Below, piece after piece: positions 28,650 to 37,565 of a stretch of DNA of 64,000 nt. Each line of letters opens with the position of its first letter. The first letter of the stretch is position 1. Where the stretch lies: NCBI RefSeq assembly GCF_013466425.1, contig NZ_CP059165.1, forward strand, positions 3,534,001 to 3,598,000, in the 5' to 3' direction. The stretch is from Mycobacterium vicinigordonae (GTDB taxonomy: Bacteria; Actinomycetota; Actinomycetes; Mycobacteriales; Mycobacteriaceae). The position numbers and the translations under genes were made by a program. Below the pieces are notes generated by a model, which was not told the origin of the DNA, did not search any database, and was given only the letters and a program-made list of their open reading frames with translations.

Positions 28650-29768
28650 ATGAGCACACACAAGGGCATGCACAGCCCGCAGGGCGCGCGGCGCGGCGAG
28701 CACCCGGGTCGATCGCGCAATCCGGTGATCAAGGTCGCCGACATCGCGTGGCTGGAGTTCGAGAAGCCGGACTTGACCAGCTGCGAAGCGTTTGCGCGGG
28801 CCTTCGGCTTCCAAACCGCACAGCGCAGCCCCGAACGGATCGCCTTGCGCGGCACCAACCTCGGAGCACCCTGCGTCATCGTGCGCCGCGGACAGCAAAC
28901 GCGGTTTGGCGGCGTGGCATTTCGCGCCTGCGACGAAGTCGACGTGCTGCGACTTGCCGACCACGCCGCCACCAACGTGCGGCCGCTGCCCGAGTCAGTC
29001 GGCGGCATCTCGGTCGACTTGACCGACCCCAGCGGAACGCCGGTCCGGGTGGTCGCCGGTGTCCACGAACTACCAGCGTTGTACGAACAGACCGCACATA
29101 CTTTCAACTTCGGCTCAGACCTCAAGCGCACCAACGCGACTCAACGCCCACCGCGCGTCCCCGCGCGCGTGCAGCGGCTCGGCCACCTGGTGCTGCAGTC
29201 CACAAAGTACCTCCAGACCCTCAACTGGTATCTGGACAACCTCGGGATGATCGTCAGCGACTTCCAGTTCTTCCCCGGCCAGCGGGACCGGGGTCCGGCG
29301 ATGAGTTTCATCCGCTGCGATCGCGGCTCCACACCCGCCGATCACCACACGCTTGCGTTGGCGCTCGGTCCGGCCAACCGCTACGTGCACTCGGCCTACC
29401 AGGTCAGCGACCTCGACGCACTGGCGGCAGGTGGCGAATACCTAAGGGAGCACGGCTATTTCCGCTCCTGGGGTATCGGCCGGCACATTCAGGGCAGCCA
29501 GATATTCGACTACTGGCGCGATCCTGACGGTCTCCTCATGGAGCACTTCACCGACGGCGACTTGTTCGACAACACCCTCCAGCCTGGCTGGGCCCCGTTT
29601 ACCGCGTCCGGCCTGGCGCAATGGGGCCCACCGGCCACCAGGGACTTCCTGGGCACCGACCCGAAATCTGCTCGTCACGAATTGTTTTCGATGCTCTCGG
29701 CGCTGCGCCAAGACAATGAATTCGACCTCAACCGCCTGTTCGGCCTACTGAAAGTACCCACCTCATGA
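28650..29768 (+). CDS. extradiol ring-cleavage dioxygenase of the VOC (type I) family
   Basis: About 373 residues if started at the ATG at 28650; GTGs at 28623 and 28581 are alternatives and the latter lies in an operator. Two VOC modules follow a basic N-terminus. The metal ligands of type I extradiol dioxygenases appear in order: His in RLGHLVLQ (about 177), His in ADHHTLALAL (about 232) and Glu in DGLLMEHFTDGD (about 295). Such enzymes open catechol-type rings meta to the hydroxyls with Fe(II) or Mn(II). The next genes, a fumarylacetoacetate-hydrolase-family protein (4-nt overlap) and a flavin hydroxylase, provide the following and preceding steps. The aromatic substrate is not identifiable. 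Confidence 0.8.
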   Translation: MSTHKGMHSPQGARRGEHPGRSRNPVIKVADIAWLEFEKPDLTSCEAFARAFGFQTAQRSPERIALRGTNLGAPCVIVRRGQQTRFGGVAFRACDEVDVLRLADHAATNVRPLPESVGGISVDLTDPSGTPVRVVAGVHELPALYEQTAHTFNFGSDLKRTNATQRPPRVPARVQRLGHLVLQSTKYLQTLNWYLDNLGMIVSDFQFFPGQRDRGPAMSFIRCDRGSTPADHHTLALALGPANRYVHSAYQVSDLDALAAGGEYLREHGYFRSWGIGRHIQGSQIFDYWRDPDGLLMEHFTDGDLFDNTLQPGWAPFTASGLAQWGPPATRDFLGTDPKSARHELFSMLSALRQDNEFDLNRLFGLLKVPTS

Positions 29769-30697
29769 CCCTCTCCATCCTGCATACCGCCTCAGCCTGG
29801 TGGGTCGAGACCCCGGCCGGCGCGGCCAAGATCGCCACGTCGGCGTCCACCACCGCCGAGTTGCTGACCGACCGGGCCGCGATCGAGGCCGCCGGCTCCG
29901 AGGTTGTCGACGTCGATACCCTTGACCTAATCTCGCCGGTGACCCGGCCGTGCCGAGTAATTGCGCAGATGACCAACTTTGAATCGCATGTCAAAGACGC
30001 GGGGATGGACCCCACATCGATCCCCCTGACCTTCTTCCGCAAGGCCTCGGCTTCGATTTGCGGACCGTTCGACGAGATCGTCAAACCCGCACACGTCCAA
30101 CTTCTGGACTACGAGGTGGAAATCGGACTGGTGATCGGGCGCACGATCCCGGTCGGCACCAATATCTCGGACACGAACCTTGCCGCATACATAGCCGGCC
30201 TGGTCGTCACCAATGACGTGTCGGCGCGTGACATTCAATTGCCGCAAACCCAGTTTTACGAAGCCAAGTCGTATCCGACGTTTACGCCGGTCGGCCCGAA
30301 ACTGGTGCTGCTCGACGCCGATGAGTTGAACAGGTTCGGGGACCTTCGGCTACAACTCAGCGTCAACGGCGTGCAGCGCCAGAATGCGCTCGTCGAAGGA
30401 GACATGCTCTATCGGCCGCTGCAGGCACTACAGTCGCTCACCCAGTTCCAGGAACTCGCGCCCGGCGATCTGGTGCTGACCGGCACCCCGGTCGGCACCG
30501 CGCTAAGCGCCCCGCCCAAGCCGATCCAGATCATTGGCAACCTGTTACCGCCAGCGGTGAAATGGAAGACCTTCTTCAAGCGTCAGGCCAGAAATCCGAA
30601 ATATCTTCAGCACGGGGACGTCATCGAGGCCTCGGTGGCCACCGCCGACGGAGCGATCGACCTCGGCTCTCAGCACAACGCGGTGCGATACGCGTGA
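29765..30697 (+). CDS. fumarylacetoacetate-hydrolase-family protein
   Basis: 310 residues. The family signatures are clear: LLDYEVEIGLVIGR and NDVSARDIQ (metal acidic residues), YEAKSYPTFTPVGP (Lys and product-binding region), and PGDLVLTGTPVGTAL. FAH-family enzymes cleave or tautomerise 2-oxo acid products such as those formed by meta-cleavage dioxygenases. Here it follows the dioxygenase with a 4-nt ATGA-type overlap and is itself overlapped by the GTG of the hydroxylase gene. It is likely the hydrolase/decarboxylase of this pathway. Confidence 0.88.
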   Translation: MTLSILHTASAWWVETPAGAAKIATSASTTAELLTDRAAIEAAGSEVVDVDTLDLISPVTRPCRVIAQMTNFESHVKDAGMDPTSIPLTFFRKASASICGPFDEIVKPAHVQLLDYEVEIGLVIGRTIPVGTNISDTNLAAYIAGLVVTNDVSARDIQLPQTQFYEAKSYPTFTPVGPKLVLLDADELNRFGDLRLQLSVNGVQRQNALVEGDMLYRPLQALQSLTQFQELAPGDLVLTGTPVGTALSAPPKPIQIIGNLLPPAVKWKTFFKRQARNPKYLQHGDVIEASVATADGAIDLGSQHNAVRYA

Positions 30698-32223
30698 CCG
30701 TACCGGTCGTCATCGTGGGTGCCGGACCAACTGGCATCACCGCAGCCACCCTGTTGGCGCAGCTCGGCGTCGAAAGCCTGGTCCTGGAACGCTGGCCCGG
30801 CGTCTACCCGCAACCGCGCGCAGTGCACCTGGACGACGAGATCTACCGTATCTTGGCCCGATTGGGCGTCGCCGACGAGTTCGCCGCGATTTCCCGGCCC
30901 ACACTTGGGCTTCGGCTGCTGAACAAGCGTTTTCGCGTGTTGGCTGAATTCCATCGCGACACCGCCCGCAGCGCTCACGGCTACCCGCAGGCGAACATGT
31001 TCGACCAGCCCGAGCTGGAGACCCTACTTCGGGCGAATCTTGCCCGCTACCCGGAAGCTGAGTTGCGAGGTAACGCGGATGTCACCCACATCAGCGAACA
31101 CAGCGACCGGGTCCAGGTCACCTTCACCGACCGCTCCGACGGGCGAGTTCACCACGTCGACGCCGAGTACGTGCTGGGTTGTGACGGTGCGAACAGTCTG
31201 GTGCGGGCCCATATCGATACCACCATGCGGGATCTGCGGTTCCAACAACGCTGGCTGGTGGTTGATGTCGCCACAGATGCCGACCTGAAGCAGTGGGACG
31301 GCGTGCACCAACTCTGCGATCCGGCGCGGGCCGGCACCTACATGCGGATCGGAGAGTCCCGCTATCGCTGGGAATTTCGCCTGCTGCCAGGCGAAAAGGC
31401 TAAGGACTTCGGCACCTTGGCCGCACTGCATCCGCTCATCGCCGCGTGGACCCGCAGCGTCCCAAACCGGGACTTGGCACTACTGCGGGTCGCCGAGTAC
31501 ACATTCCGCGCCCAGATCGCCGATAAGTGGCGGCGCGGCAATGTCTTTATTCTCGGTGACGCGGCACACCTCACTCCCCCCTTCATCGGCCAAGGCATGG
31601 GCGCCGGGTTGCGCGACGCGATGAATTTGAGCTGGAAGATCGCCGGGGTCCACCAGCGGCGACTGTCCGCGGCAGCGCTCGAAAGCTATGAGCAAGAGCG
31701 TAAACCACACGCCCGGAAGCTGATCCGGCTGGCACTCGGTGTCGGATATGCGATGACCGGCGGCGGCCGACTCGGCGATGTGGTGCGCCGCGTGGTGCTG
31801 CCGAGACTACCGCTCATTCCCGGGCTACGGGAGAAAGTCGTTGACTCCGCCACCCCCGCACTGAATCGCTCTGCGCTCATCCACAAATCGCGTCGACCCG
31901 GACAACTCGCCGGAACGCTGTGTCCCAATGCGTTGCTGATCGACGGCAAACGGTTTGATGATCTGGCCGGTCCAGGGTTTGCTTTCATCACCCGAAAGCC
32001 GTTGGCCGACAACGAGGCGCGGCTGCTACATCGGCACGACATCAGACATGTACGCGCCAGCGGTCAACTGGCCGAGTGGCTACACCGGGGCCGGGCACAA
32101 GCCGCCCTAATTCGGCCCGACCGTACCGTGCTCCGGGCGGGCCGCGATGTTGACGTCGTACGCCGATGCTTCCAGTCGACGTGGCAGGACCGCCAGGACC
32201 GGGAAGGTATCGGTAGCCCGTAA
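30694..32223 (+). CDS. FAD-dependent aromatic hydroxylase (MhpA-like)
   Basis: 509 residues from a GTG that overlaps the previous stop (GTGA). FAD motifs are VPVVIVGAGPTGITAATLL at the N-terminus and VFILGDAAHLTPPFIGQGMGAGLRDAMNL (quoted in part) near residue 285, with an intervening DG pair VLGCDGANSLVR near 165. MhpA-type enzymes hydroxylate phenolic acids with NADH and O2 to catechols. In this operon it would act first, ahead of the extradiol dioxygenase. The C-terminal region (about 400-509) is the thioredoxin-like dimerisation domain common to the group. Confidence 0.88.
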   Translation: MTVPVVIVGAGPTGITAATLLAQLGVESLVLERWPGVYPQPRAVHLDDEIYRILARLGVADEFAAISRPTLGLRLLNKRFRVLAEFHRDTARSAHGYPQANMFDQPELETLLRANLARYPEAELRGNADVTHISEHSDRVQVTFTDRSDGRVHHVDAEYVLGCDGANSLVRAHIDTTMRDLRFQQRWLVVDVATDADLKQWDGVHQLCDPARAGTYMRIGESRYRWEFRLLPGEKAKDFGTLAALHPLIAAWTRSVPNRDLALLRVAEYTFRAQIADKWRRGNVFILGDAAHLTPPFIGQGMGAGLRDAMNLSWKIAGVHQRRLSAAALESYEQERKPHARKLIRLALGVGYAMTGGGRLGDVVRRVVLPRLPLIPGLREKVVDSATPALNRSALIHKSRRPGQLAGTLCPNALLIDGKRFDDLAGPGFAFITRKPLADNEARLLHRHDIRHVRASGQLAEWLHRGRAQAALIRPDRTVLRAGRDVDVVRRCFQSTWQDRQDREGIGSP

Positions 32224-32423
32224 GCCTCGCGGATACCCGGCACGCAGGAAAGCCACCATCTTAGAGACGGCTCCGCACATCGTCCGCACTGACATCTTCG
32301 GTAACTCCTGTCGCTCAACGCAGTCGGATTCCCGTTATCTGCCTGGTCAAACACCTACGTCTACATCGCCACCGAACGGGTAATCGCGACCGATACACCA
32401 AACGCACCACGGAAGGATCTGCG

Positions 32424-34220
32424 ATGGCGACGCAAGAAGTGGGCGACTTTCTGCTCCAGCGACTACGTGACTGGAACGTCGACACGGTCTTCGCCTACCC
32501 CGGCGACGGGATCAACGGTCTGCTCGCGGCGTGGGGCCGCGCCGGAAACAGACCTACGTTCATCCAGCCCCGGCACGAGGAAATGGCTGCTTTCGAGGCG
32601 GTCGGCTACGCGAAATTCTCGGGTCGGCTTGGAATTTGTGCAGCAACCTCCGGCCCGGGAGCGATCCACCTTCTCAACGGGCTCTACGACGCCAAGCTGG
32701 ACCGCGTTCCGGTGCTAGCAATACTGGGGCAGACAGATCGCAGCGCGATGGGCGGCGCGTATCAGCAGGAAGTCGACCTATTGAGCCTGTACAAGGATGT
32801 CGCCAGCGACTACCTCCAAATGGTCACCGTGCCAGAACAGTTGCCCAACGTAGTGGACCGCGCGATCCGAACCGCGCTGACCCGACGGGCGCCGACCGCC
32901 ATCGTCATACCCGCCGATGTACAAGAGCTGAAGTACTCGTCGCCGGCGCACGAGTTCAAGATGGTGCCATCCAGTCTCGGGTTCGAGCGGCCCGTGGTCG
33001 AGCCGTCTCCCGACGGCTTGCGCCAGGCCGCCGAGGTGCTCAATGCCGGCGAACGGGTCGCCATATTGGTCGGTAGCGGCGCACGCGGTGCTAGAGCGGA
33101 GGTTACCGAACTCGCCGACGCGCTGGGAGCCGGGGTTGCCAAAGCGCTACTGGGCAAGGATGTGCTGTCCGATGAATTGCCTTGGGTCACAGGGTCGATT
33201 GGATTGCTCGGGACGCGACCCAGCTACGAGATGATGCGTGACTGCGACACCCTACTGACGATTGGGTCCAGCTTCCCCTACTCACAATTCTTGCCGCCCT
33301 ACGGCAATGCTCGCGGTGTGCAGATCGACATCGATCCCAATCTGATCGGGATGCGTTATCCGAATGAGGTGAATCTGGTGGGCGACGCCGCCACATCCGT
33401 GCGCGCGTTATTACCACTGCTGCAACGCAAATCCGACCGGTCATGGCGCGACACGATCGAACGCAATGTGGTGCGGTGGTGGGAAACCATGGCGATGGAG
33501 GCCGACGTGTCCGCCGATCCGATCAACCCCATGCGGCTGTTTGCCGAACTTTCGCCGCGGCTACCCGACAACGCTATCGTTACCGCGGACTCGGGCTCGG
33601 CGGCCAATTGGTATGCGAGGCAACTGAAATTCCGCGGCAACATTCGCGGGTCGCTGTCGGGCACTCTGGCGACTATGGGGTGCGCGGTCCCGTACGCCAT
33701 TGGCGCGAAGTTCGCGCAATCCGACCGGCCGATCATCGCCTTCGCCGGTGACGGCGCGATGCAGATGAATGGGTTGGCCGAGCTGATCACGATCGCGCAC
33801 TACTGGCGGCAGTGGGCCGACCCGCGGCTGGTCGTCGCGGTGCTGCACAACAATGACCTCAACCAGGTGACCTGGGAGATGCGGGCCATGGGTGGAGCAC
33901 CGAAGTTCCCGCAATCGCAAACACTTCCCGACGTCGACTATGCCGGGTTCGCCGGCACGCTGGGCTTGGGTCACGCCACCCTCACCGACCCCGACCTGAT
34001 TGCACCGGCCTGGGAACGCGCACTACAAGCTGACCGGCCGACGGTGCTGGACGTGCATTGCGACGCCGACATTCCGCCCGTGCCGCCACACGCAACCTTC
34101 GAGCAGATGAAGAATGCCGCCAGCGCCGTCCTTCGAGGCGACGAGGACGCTTTAGGCGTCATACGGGAGGGCGTCAAAATCAAGGCGCAAGAGTTCAGGC
34201 CACACCATCGCTCGCGGTGA
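32424..34220 (+). CDS. ThDP-dependent oxidase/acetolactate-synthase-family enzyme (pyruvate-oxidase-like)
   Basis: 598 residues with three canonical domains. The N-terminal PYR domain has VDTVFAYPGDGINGLL and RHEEMAAFEAVGYAK with the activating Glu. A middle domain has VGSGARGA and IGLLGTRPSYEMM. The C-terminal PP domain has AFAGDGAMQMNGLAELI and LHNNDLNQVTWE, the Mg/ThDP motif GDG...NN. Closest families are pyruvate oxidase/dehydrogenase (PoxB-like) and acetolactate-synthase-like proteins that are not part of the Ilv pathway. Such quinone-linked oxidases support stationary-phase and stress metabolism. It is 173 nt upstream of the CsbD-type gene. Confidence 0.88.
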   Translation: MATQEVGDFLLQRLRDWNVDTVFAYPGDGINGLLAAWGRAGNRPTFIQPRHEEMAAFEAVGYAKFSGRLGICAATSGPGAIHLLNGLYDAKLDRVPVLAILGQTDRSAMGGAYQQEVDLLSLYKDVASDYLQMVTVPEQLPNVVDRAIRTALTRRAPTAIVIPADVQELKYSSPAHEFKMVPSSLGFERPVVEPSPDGLRQAAEVLNAGERVAILVGSGARGARAEVTELADALGAGVAKALLGKDVLSDELPWVTGSIGLLGTRPSYEMMRDCDTLLTIGSSFPYSQFLPPYGNARGVQIDIDPNLIGMRYPNEVNLVGDAATSVRALLPLLQRKSDRSWRDTIERNVVRWWETMAMEADVSADPINPMRLFAELSPRLPDNAIVTADSGSAANWYARQLKFRGNIRGSLSGTLATMGCAVPYAIGAKFAQSDRPIIAFAGDGAMQMNGLAELITIAHYWRQWADPRLVVAVLHNNDLNQVTWEMRAMGGAPKFPQSQTLPDVDYAGFAGTLGLGHATLTDPDLIAPAWERALQADRPTVLDVHCDADIPPVPPHATFEQMKNAASAVLRGDEDALGVIREGVKIKAQEFRPHHRSR

Positions 34221-34393
34221 CACAGCCCACAGGTTTGAGTGTCCTGCCCTTCGGAAACCCTGTTGTCGCGGGGGGAAATGGATCAGGCGTGTAGCAGAAC
34301 GCGCGCGGTCCGGCCCCTGTTGGCTGAGCGCAATCAAGCAAGAGCAGCAGCGTGAAGTCGCCATGTAAGCGAGCAAGCATGCAGGAGGAACCC

Positions 34394-34627
34394 ATGGCCG
34401 AGAAGAGCGGCCCCCAGGAAGGCATCGAGGGCGTCGTCGAAGGCGTCAAAGGCAAGGCGAAGGAAGTCATCGGCGCCGTGACCGGCCGTGACGACGTCAA
34501 GCGCGAGGGCCAGGCCCAGCAGGACAAGGCCGACGCGCAGCGCGATGCCGCCAAGAAGGAAGCTGAGGCAGAAGCCGCTCGCGGTGGTGCCGAGGCAGCC
34601 GAGCAGCGTCAAAAGGCCAATCAGTAA
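34394..34627 (+). CDS. CsbD-family stress protein
   Basis: 77 residues from the ATG at 34394, behind AGGAGGAACCC. The CsbD core is visible: EGVVEGVKGKAKEVIGAVTGRDDVKREGQAQQDKADAQ (in parts), a short Lys/Glu/Gln-rich helical protein with no cysteine. CsbD proteins are abundant in general-stress regulons. It is followed at once by a strong hairpin terminator. Confidence 0.85.
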   Translation: MAEKSGPQEGIEGVVEGVKGKAKEVIGAVTGRDDVKREGQAQQDKADAQRDAAKKEAEAEAARGGAEAAEQRQKANQ

Positions 34628-34638
34628 TCAGACGCGAC

Positions 34639-34670
34639 AATGGGCCCAATCCCGAAGGATTGGGCCCATT
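34639..34670. terminator. Rho-independent terminator after the CsbD gene
   Basis: Near-perfect palindrome: TGGGCCCAATCC (34641-34652) and GGATTGGGCCCA (34657-34668) around a CGAA tetraloop, extended by A-T pairs at each side. It ends the rightward ThDP-oxidase/CsbD transcript. It also lies just beyond the stop of the leftward HAD gene (34700), so it may serve both strands. Confidence 0.85.
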
Positions 34671-34699
34671 CGCCTGCTGCCGGTTATTTTTTCGCCGCT

Positions 34700-35383
34700 C
34701 TAGACGTGCGATAGACGTGCGATCGGGGTGTCGTCGATGTGCTTGAGCAAGTCGACAGCGTTCTCGAATACTTGCACAGCGCCAGCCTCTTTCAGTTCCC
34801 CGCGCGACACACCGCCGCTGAGAACCCCAATGCACGCGACATCTGCGCGCACACATGCTTCGGCATCCCAAATTGCGTCGCCGACGAAGACCGCCCGTTC
34901 GGCAGTCACACCGGCCCGCGCTAGGGCGACCTGAATGATGTCTGGCTGCGGCTTGGCGGTATCGACGTCGGCCGATGACGTGACTGCGGCCACCAGGCGG
35001 TCGCGATCGAGAACCTTGCGCAGCAACGCCAATTCGTCTTCCGGTGCTGAGGTCGCCAGAACCACGCCCAAGCCCATCTCGGCCACCCGCTGTAGCAATT
35101 GGCGTGCACCCGGCAACGGCTCCAACAACTCCGCGACCTCATGATAGTGCTGGGAATGCAGATCTTTGAGGCGCTTCTGCGTTTGCTCTGGCGCATTGTC
35201 AGACAATGTCTTGACGAGCGTGGAACCGTCCATCCCGATACTACGGTGGATTCGCCATGCCTCGACTCCGATCCCGACTTCGGCGAAGGCACGCTGCCAT
35301 GCATCGATGTGCAGATAGTTGGAGTCGACCAGCGTGCCGTCGATGTCGAACAAGACTGCGGACCGAAAGTTCTTGCTGGACAA
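34700..35383 (-). CDS. HAD-superfamily phosphatase (phosphoglycolate/beta-PGM-like)
   Basis: About 227 residues if started at the TTG at 35383 (LSSKNFRSAVLFDIDGTLVDS), which overlaps the preceding gene's end best; the open frame extends further upstream but has no supported start. HAD motifs are DIDGTLVDS (nucleophile Asp), VLATSAPEDEL (motif II Thr/Ser), KPQPDI (motif III Lys) and FVGDAIWDAEA (motif IV Asp). The helical cap is of the C1 type. It is the last gene of a five-gene minus-strand run that begins with the flavodoxin at 37512. Substrate unknown. Confidence 0.82.
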   Translation of the reverse strand: MSSKNFRSAVLFDIDGTLVDSNYLHIDAWQRAFAEVGIGVEAWRIHRSIGMDGSTLVKTLSDNAPEQTQKRLKDLHSQHYHEVAELLEPLPGARQLLQRVAEMGLGVVLATSAPEDELALLRKVLDRDRLVAAVTSSADVDTAKPQPDIIQVALARAGVTAERAVFVGDAIWDAEACVRADVACIGVLSGGVSRGELKEAGAVQVFENAVDLLKHIDDTPIARLSHV

Positions 35384-35388
35384 GGTGG

Positions 35389-35763
35389 TCAGAACACAAT
35401 CGCGATCGCCGCAAAGTCGATGAGCAGCAAAGCCAAACCCGCTAGCGGGACCACGAAGCCACGACGTCGGAAGGCGGTGAAAAACGAGGCAATTATCGTG
35501 ATACCCGCCACCACCGGCGCACCGTAGAGCAGCACGCCATATAACAGCCCGCCAGGGCCGGTGTTTGGGCATTGGGCGGCGCTACAGGCGGCCATACTCA
35601 TTGCCGCCCCGACGGCGAAAATCATGATGAGCGCCGCCGCAGGAATGGTCAGCAATGCCAGCACCCAATTGACCACACCGCGTCGAACTCGCCCACGCTC
35701 GTCTGACGGCTGGGTCGCGCTTTCGCTGACTATCTCCGTCGATTGGTCGTTGCCCAGACTCAT
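35389..35763 (-). CDS. small integral membrane protein of unknown function
   Basis: 124 residues with an acidic N-terminal tail, then three hydrophobic segments: about 30-57 (VVNWVLALLTIPAAALIMIFAVG...), 71-95 (LLYGVLLYGAPVVAGITIIAS) and 102-124 (FVVPLAGLALLLIDFAAIAIVF). Two cysteines lie in the first extracytoplasmic loop (AACSAAQCPN). No family is recognised. Its start is 9 nt after the udgX stop and its stop is 5 nt before the HAD start, so it is co-transcribed with both. Confidence 0.6.
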   Translation of the reverse strand: MSLGNDQSTEIVSESATQPSDERGRVRRGVVNWVLALLTIPAAALIMIFAVGAAMSMAACSAAQCPNTGPGGLLYGVLLYGAPVVAGITIIASFFTAFRRRGFVVPLAGLALLLIDFAAIAIVF

Positions 35764-35772
35764 TCGGTTCGG

Positions 35773-36464
35773 CTACCCATGATGTGCGCCCTGAAACATC
35801 CGGCGGCTCTCGGCCGACGCTCGCCGCAGGTCATCGACGAAGGACTGATAATTCGCTTGCCGGCGCTCACTTCGGTCGCGCAGGAGAGCTGACGGATGTA
35901 CGGTCGCCATCACCACCGGGTCAGGCTGAAGTTGCAGTCCGAGCGTAGCGGGCGCCTGCAATACTTCACCGCGATGAGCAGTAACCCGAAAAGTGCTGCC
36001 CAGCAGGGACTGTGCCGCGGCGGCTCCCAGGCACAGCACGACATGTGGTCGCACCGCCTCGATTTCAGCGATCAACCATGGCCGACAGGCGACCACTTCA
36101 GTGCGGCCCGGCCTTTGGTGGATTCGTCGCTTGCCGACGCGCTTGAATTTGAAGTGCTTGACCGCATTGGTCTGGTAGGTCAGCGAGGTCTCGACGTCGG
36201 CGTCGGCTAGTGCGCGCTGAAGCAGCCGTCCAGCCGGACCGACGAAAGGCTGTCCCTCCTCATCTCCCGATCTCCGGGCTGCTCGCCCACCAACAGCAGC
36301 GGGACGCCGATCTTCCCGCGTCCGAAGACCGTTTGACTGGCCTCCTGGTGAAGTGCGCAACCACGGCAACGGCTCGCCGCCCTTCGCAACGATGTTAGAT
36401 CGCGACGCGGCGGCAGGTAGCGCTCCGCGCCCCGGGCGTCTTTGATCTCATCGTTTTTGGGCAC
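35773..36464 (-). pseudogene. udgX: UdgX-type uracil-DNA glycosylase, single frameshift
   Basis: Two frames together make one UdgX. The first (36464 leftwards) gives RCRGCALHQEASQTVFGRG and LLLVGEQPGDRE. The second (ending 35773) gives GDEEGQPFVGPAGRLL, NAVKHFKFKR, KRRIHQRPGRTEVVACRPWL and ATVHPSALL. The KRRIH motif is the UdgX hallmark; it supplies the His that makes a covalent bond with the DNA abasic site. CRGC and CRPW cysteines are iron-sulfur ligands. The reading frame switches near 36261-36266, where family members read GD-x-E-D...G. One missing base there would restore a single protein. This is either a real pseudogene or an assembly error. The 5' end overlaps the ChaB-like gene by 17 nt. 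Confidence 0.8.
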
Positions 36465-36861
36465 GCCGATTTTGCTTCTTGATGGCTTCGACGAGTTCGG
36501 CTTTGGTCATGGTAGACCGACCGCGGACGTCGAGGCGGCGGGCCACATCTTGCAAGTGCTTCTTGCTGGCGTTGGCGTCGACGCCCTCGGCCGACGGAAC
36601 GGGATTGTTCAGCCCGCCACGTTCGGCACGCTTGTCTGACGGGCCTTTCTCGTCTTTGGCTTCCCAATGGTCGCCGACCTTTTCGTAGCTGTGCTTGACA
36701 GCGGCGAAGGCGACGCGGTGTGCGCGCTCCTCGCTGCCGTACTGCTCGGCGGCGGCGTCGTGAGCCTTGGCGAAGGTGCGTTGCGCCTTTGCGCTGGAAC
36801 GCTTCAGCGTGCCCGGCAGTTCATCTTTCTTCGCGGCACCGCTCTTGGTTGTCTTCGGCAT
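36448..36861 (-). CDS. ChaB domain protein with Rho N-terminal-like (SAP-type) tail
   Basis: 137 residues. The N-terminal half is a ChaB domain (DELPGTLKRSSAKAQRTFAKAHDAAAEQYGSEERAHRVAFAAVKHSYEKV in parts). The C-terminal half after about residue 90 has SKKHLQDVARRLDVRGRSTMTKAELVEAIKKQN, a Rho N-terminal or SAP-like three-helix motif that usually binds nucleic acid. The protein is strongly basic. It precedes udgX with a 17-nt overlap, so a DNA-associated role in the same pathway is plausible, but this is inferred from neighbours only. Confidence 0.82.
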   Translation of the reverse strand: MPKTTKSGAAKKDELPGTLKRSSAKAQRTFAKAHDAAAEQYGSEERAHRVAFAAVKHSYEKVGDHWEAKDEKGPSDKRAERGGLNNPVPSAEGVDANASKKHLQDVARRLDVRGRSTMTKAELVEAIKKQNRRAQKR

Positions 36862-36870
36862 GTGGCCACC

Positions 36871-37512
36871 TCAGCTTTGCGAATCATCGGAATACGGTGG
36901 GTATTTCCGCTCTTTCAGCGTTCGTGCAAGGTGGGCGGCGTTGCGCGCCGCGGCGGCGGTCGCCGACGCTACCGGTGCGGGCACCTCGTCGAGGTCGTTG
37001 TAGTCAGTGCTCTCCATCGCCGCGCCGTTCCAGTAGGTACAGCCCTGCGCGGGAATGCTGAATCCGATGTCGTTGAGGGCCTGGAACACGTCGGCGACCA
37101 CTTTGTGTGCCCCGTCCTCATTGCCGACCACACTCACGATCGCGACCTTGCCGACCATCGCCGGTGTGCCCTGGTCATCTGTGTTGGACAGTTCGGCGTC
37201 GAGGCGCTCCAGCACCCGTTGGGTCACGCTGGCCGGATGGCCGAGCCAGACCGGGGTGCTGAGCAACACAATGTCTGCCTCCAGTAACTTTTCGCGGATC
37301 TCCGGCCACTCGTCGCCGGGACCCATGTCGGCCTCCACACCCGGCAGAATGTTGTAGTCGACGCAGCGCAGCAATTCCGACTGCGCGCCGGCGCTGCCGA
37401 GGTCGGCTACGACGTGCTCGGCGATCAACGCGCTACTGGAGGGAGCAGGGCTGGGTTTGAGGCTGCACACCAATCCGACGGCGTGCAGCGAAACCCGCGA
37501 CTGGTCGACCAT
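36871..37512 (-). CDS. flavodoxin/NADPH-dependent FMN reductase-family protein
   Basis: About 213 residues from the ATG at 37512. The fold begins with VGLVCSLKPSPAPSSSALIAEHV, where the S-x-x-x-S/T phosphate-binding loop of flavodoxin-like FMN proteins lies. It continues with ADIVLLSTPVWLGHPASVTQRVLERLDAEL and GKVAIVSVVGNEDGAHKVV. It probably uses FMN and reduces quinones or a small substrate. It opens the five-gene minus-strand run (flavodoxin, ChaB/Rho, UdgX, membrane protein, HAD), with 9 nt to the next gene. The divergent decarboxylase starts 53 nt away. Confidence 0.82.
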   Translation of the reverse strand: MVDQSRVSLHAVGLVCSLKPSPAPSSSALIAEHVVADLGSAGAQSELLRCVDYNILPGVEADMGPGDEWPEIREKLLEADIVLLSTPVWLGHPASVTQRVLERLDAELSNTDDQGTPAMVGKVAIVSVVGNEDGAHKVVADVFQALNDIGFSIPAQGCTYWNGAAMESTDYNDLDEVPAPVASATAAAARNAAHLARTLKERKYPPYSDDSQS

Positions 37513-37565
37513 AGCTCGGCAAATACCCGGCATATCGTGCGGTAAACGCGGGTAGTCGAGTGCCC

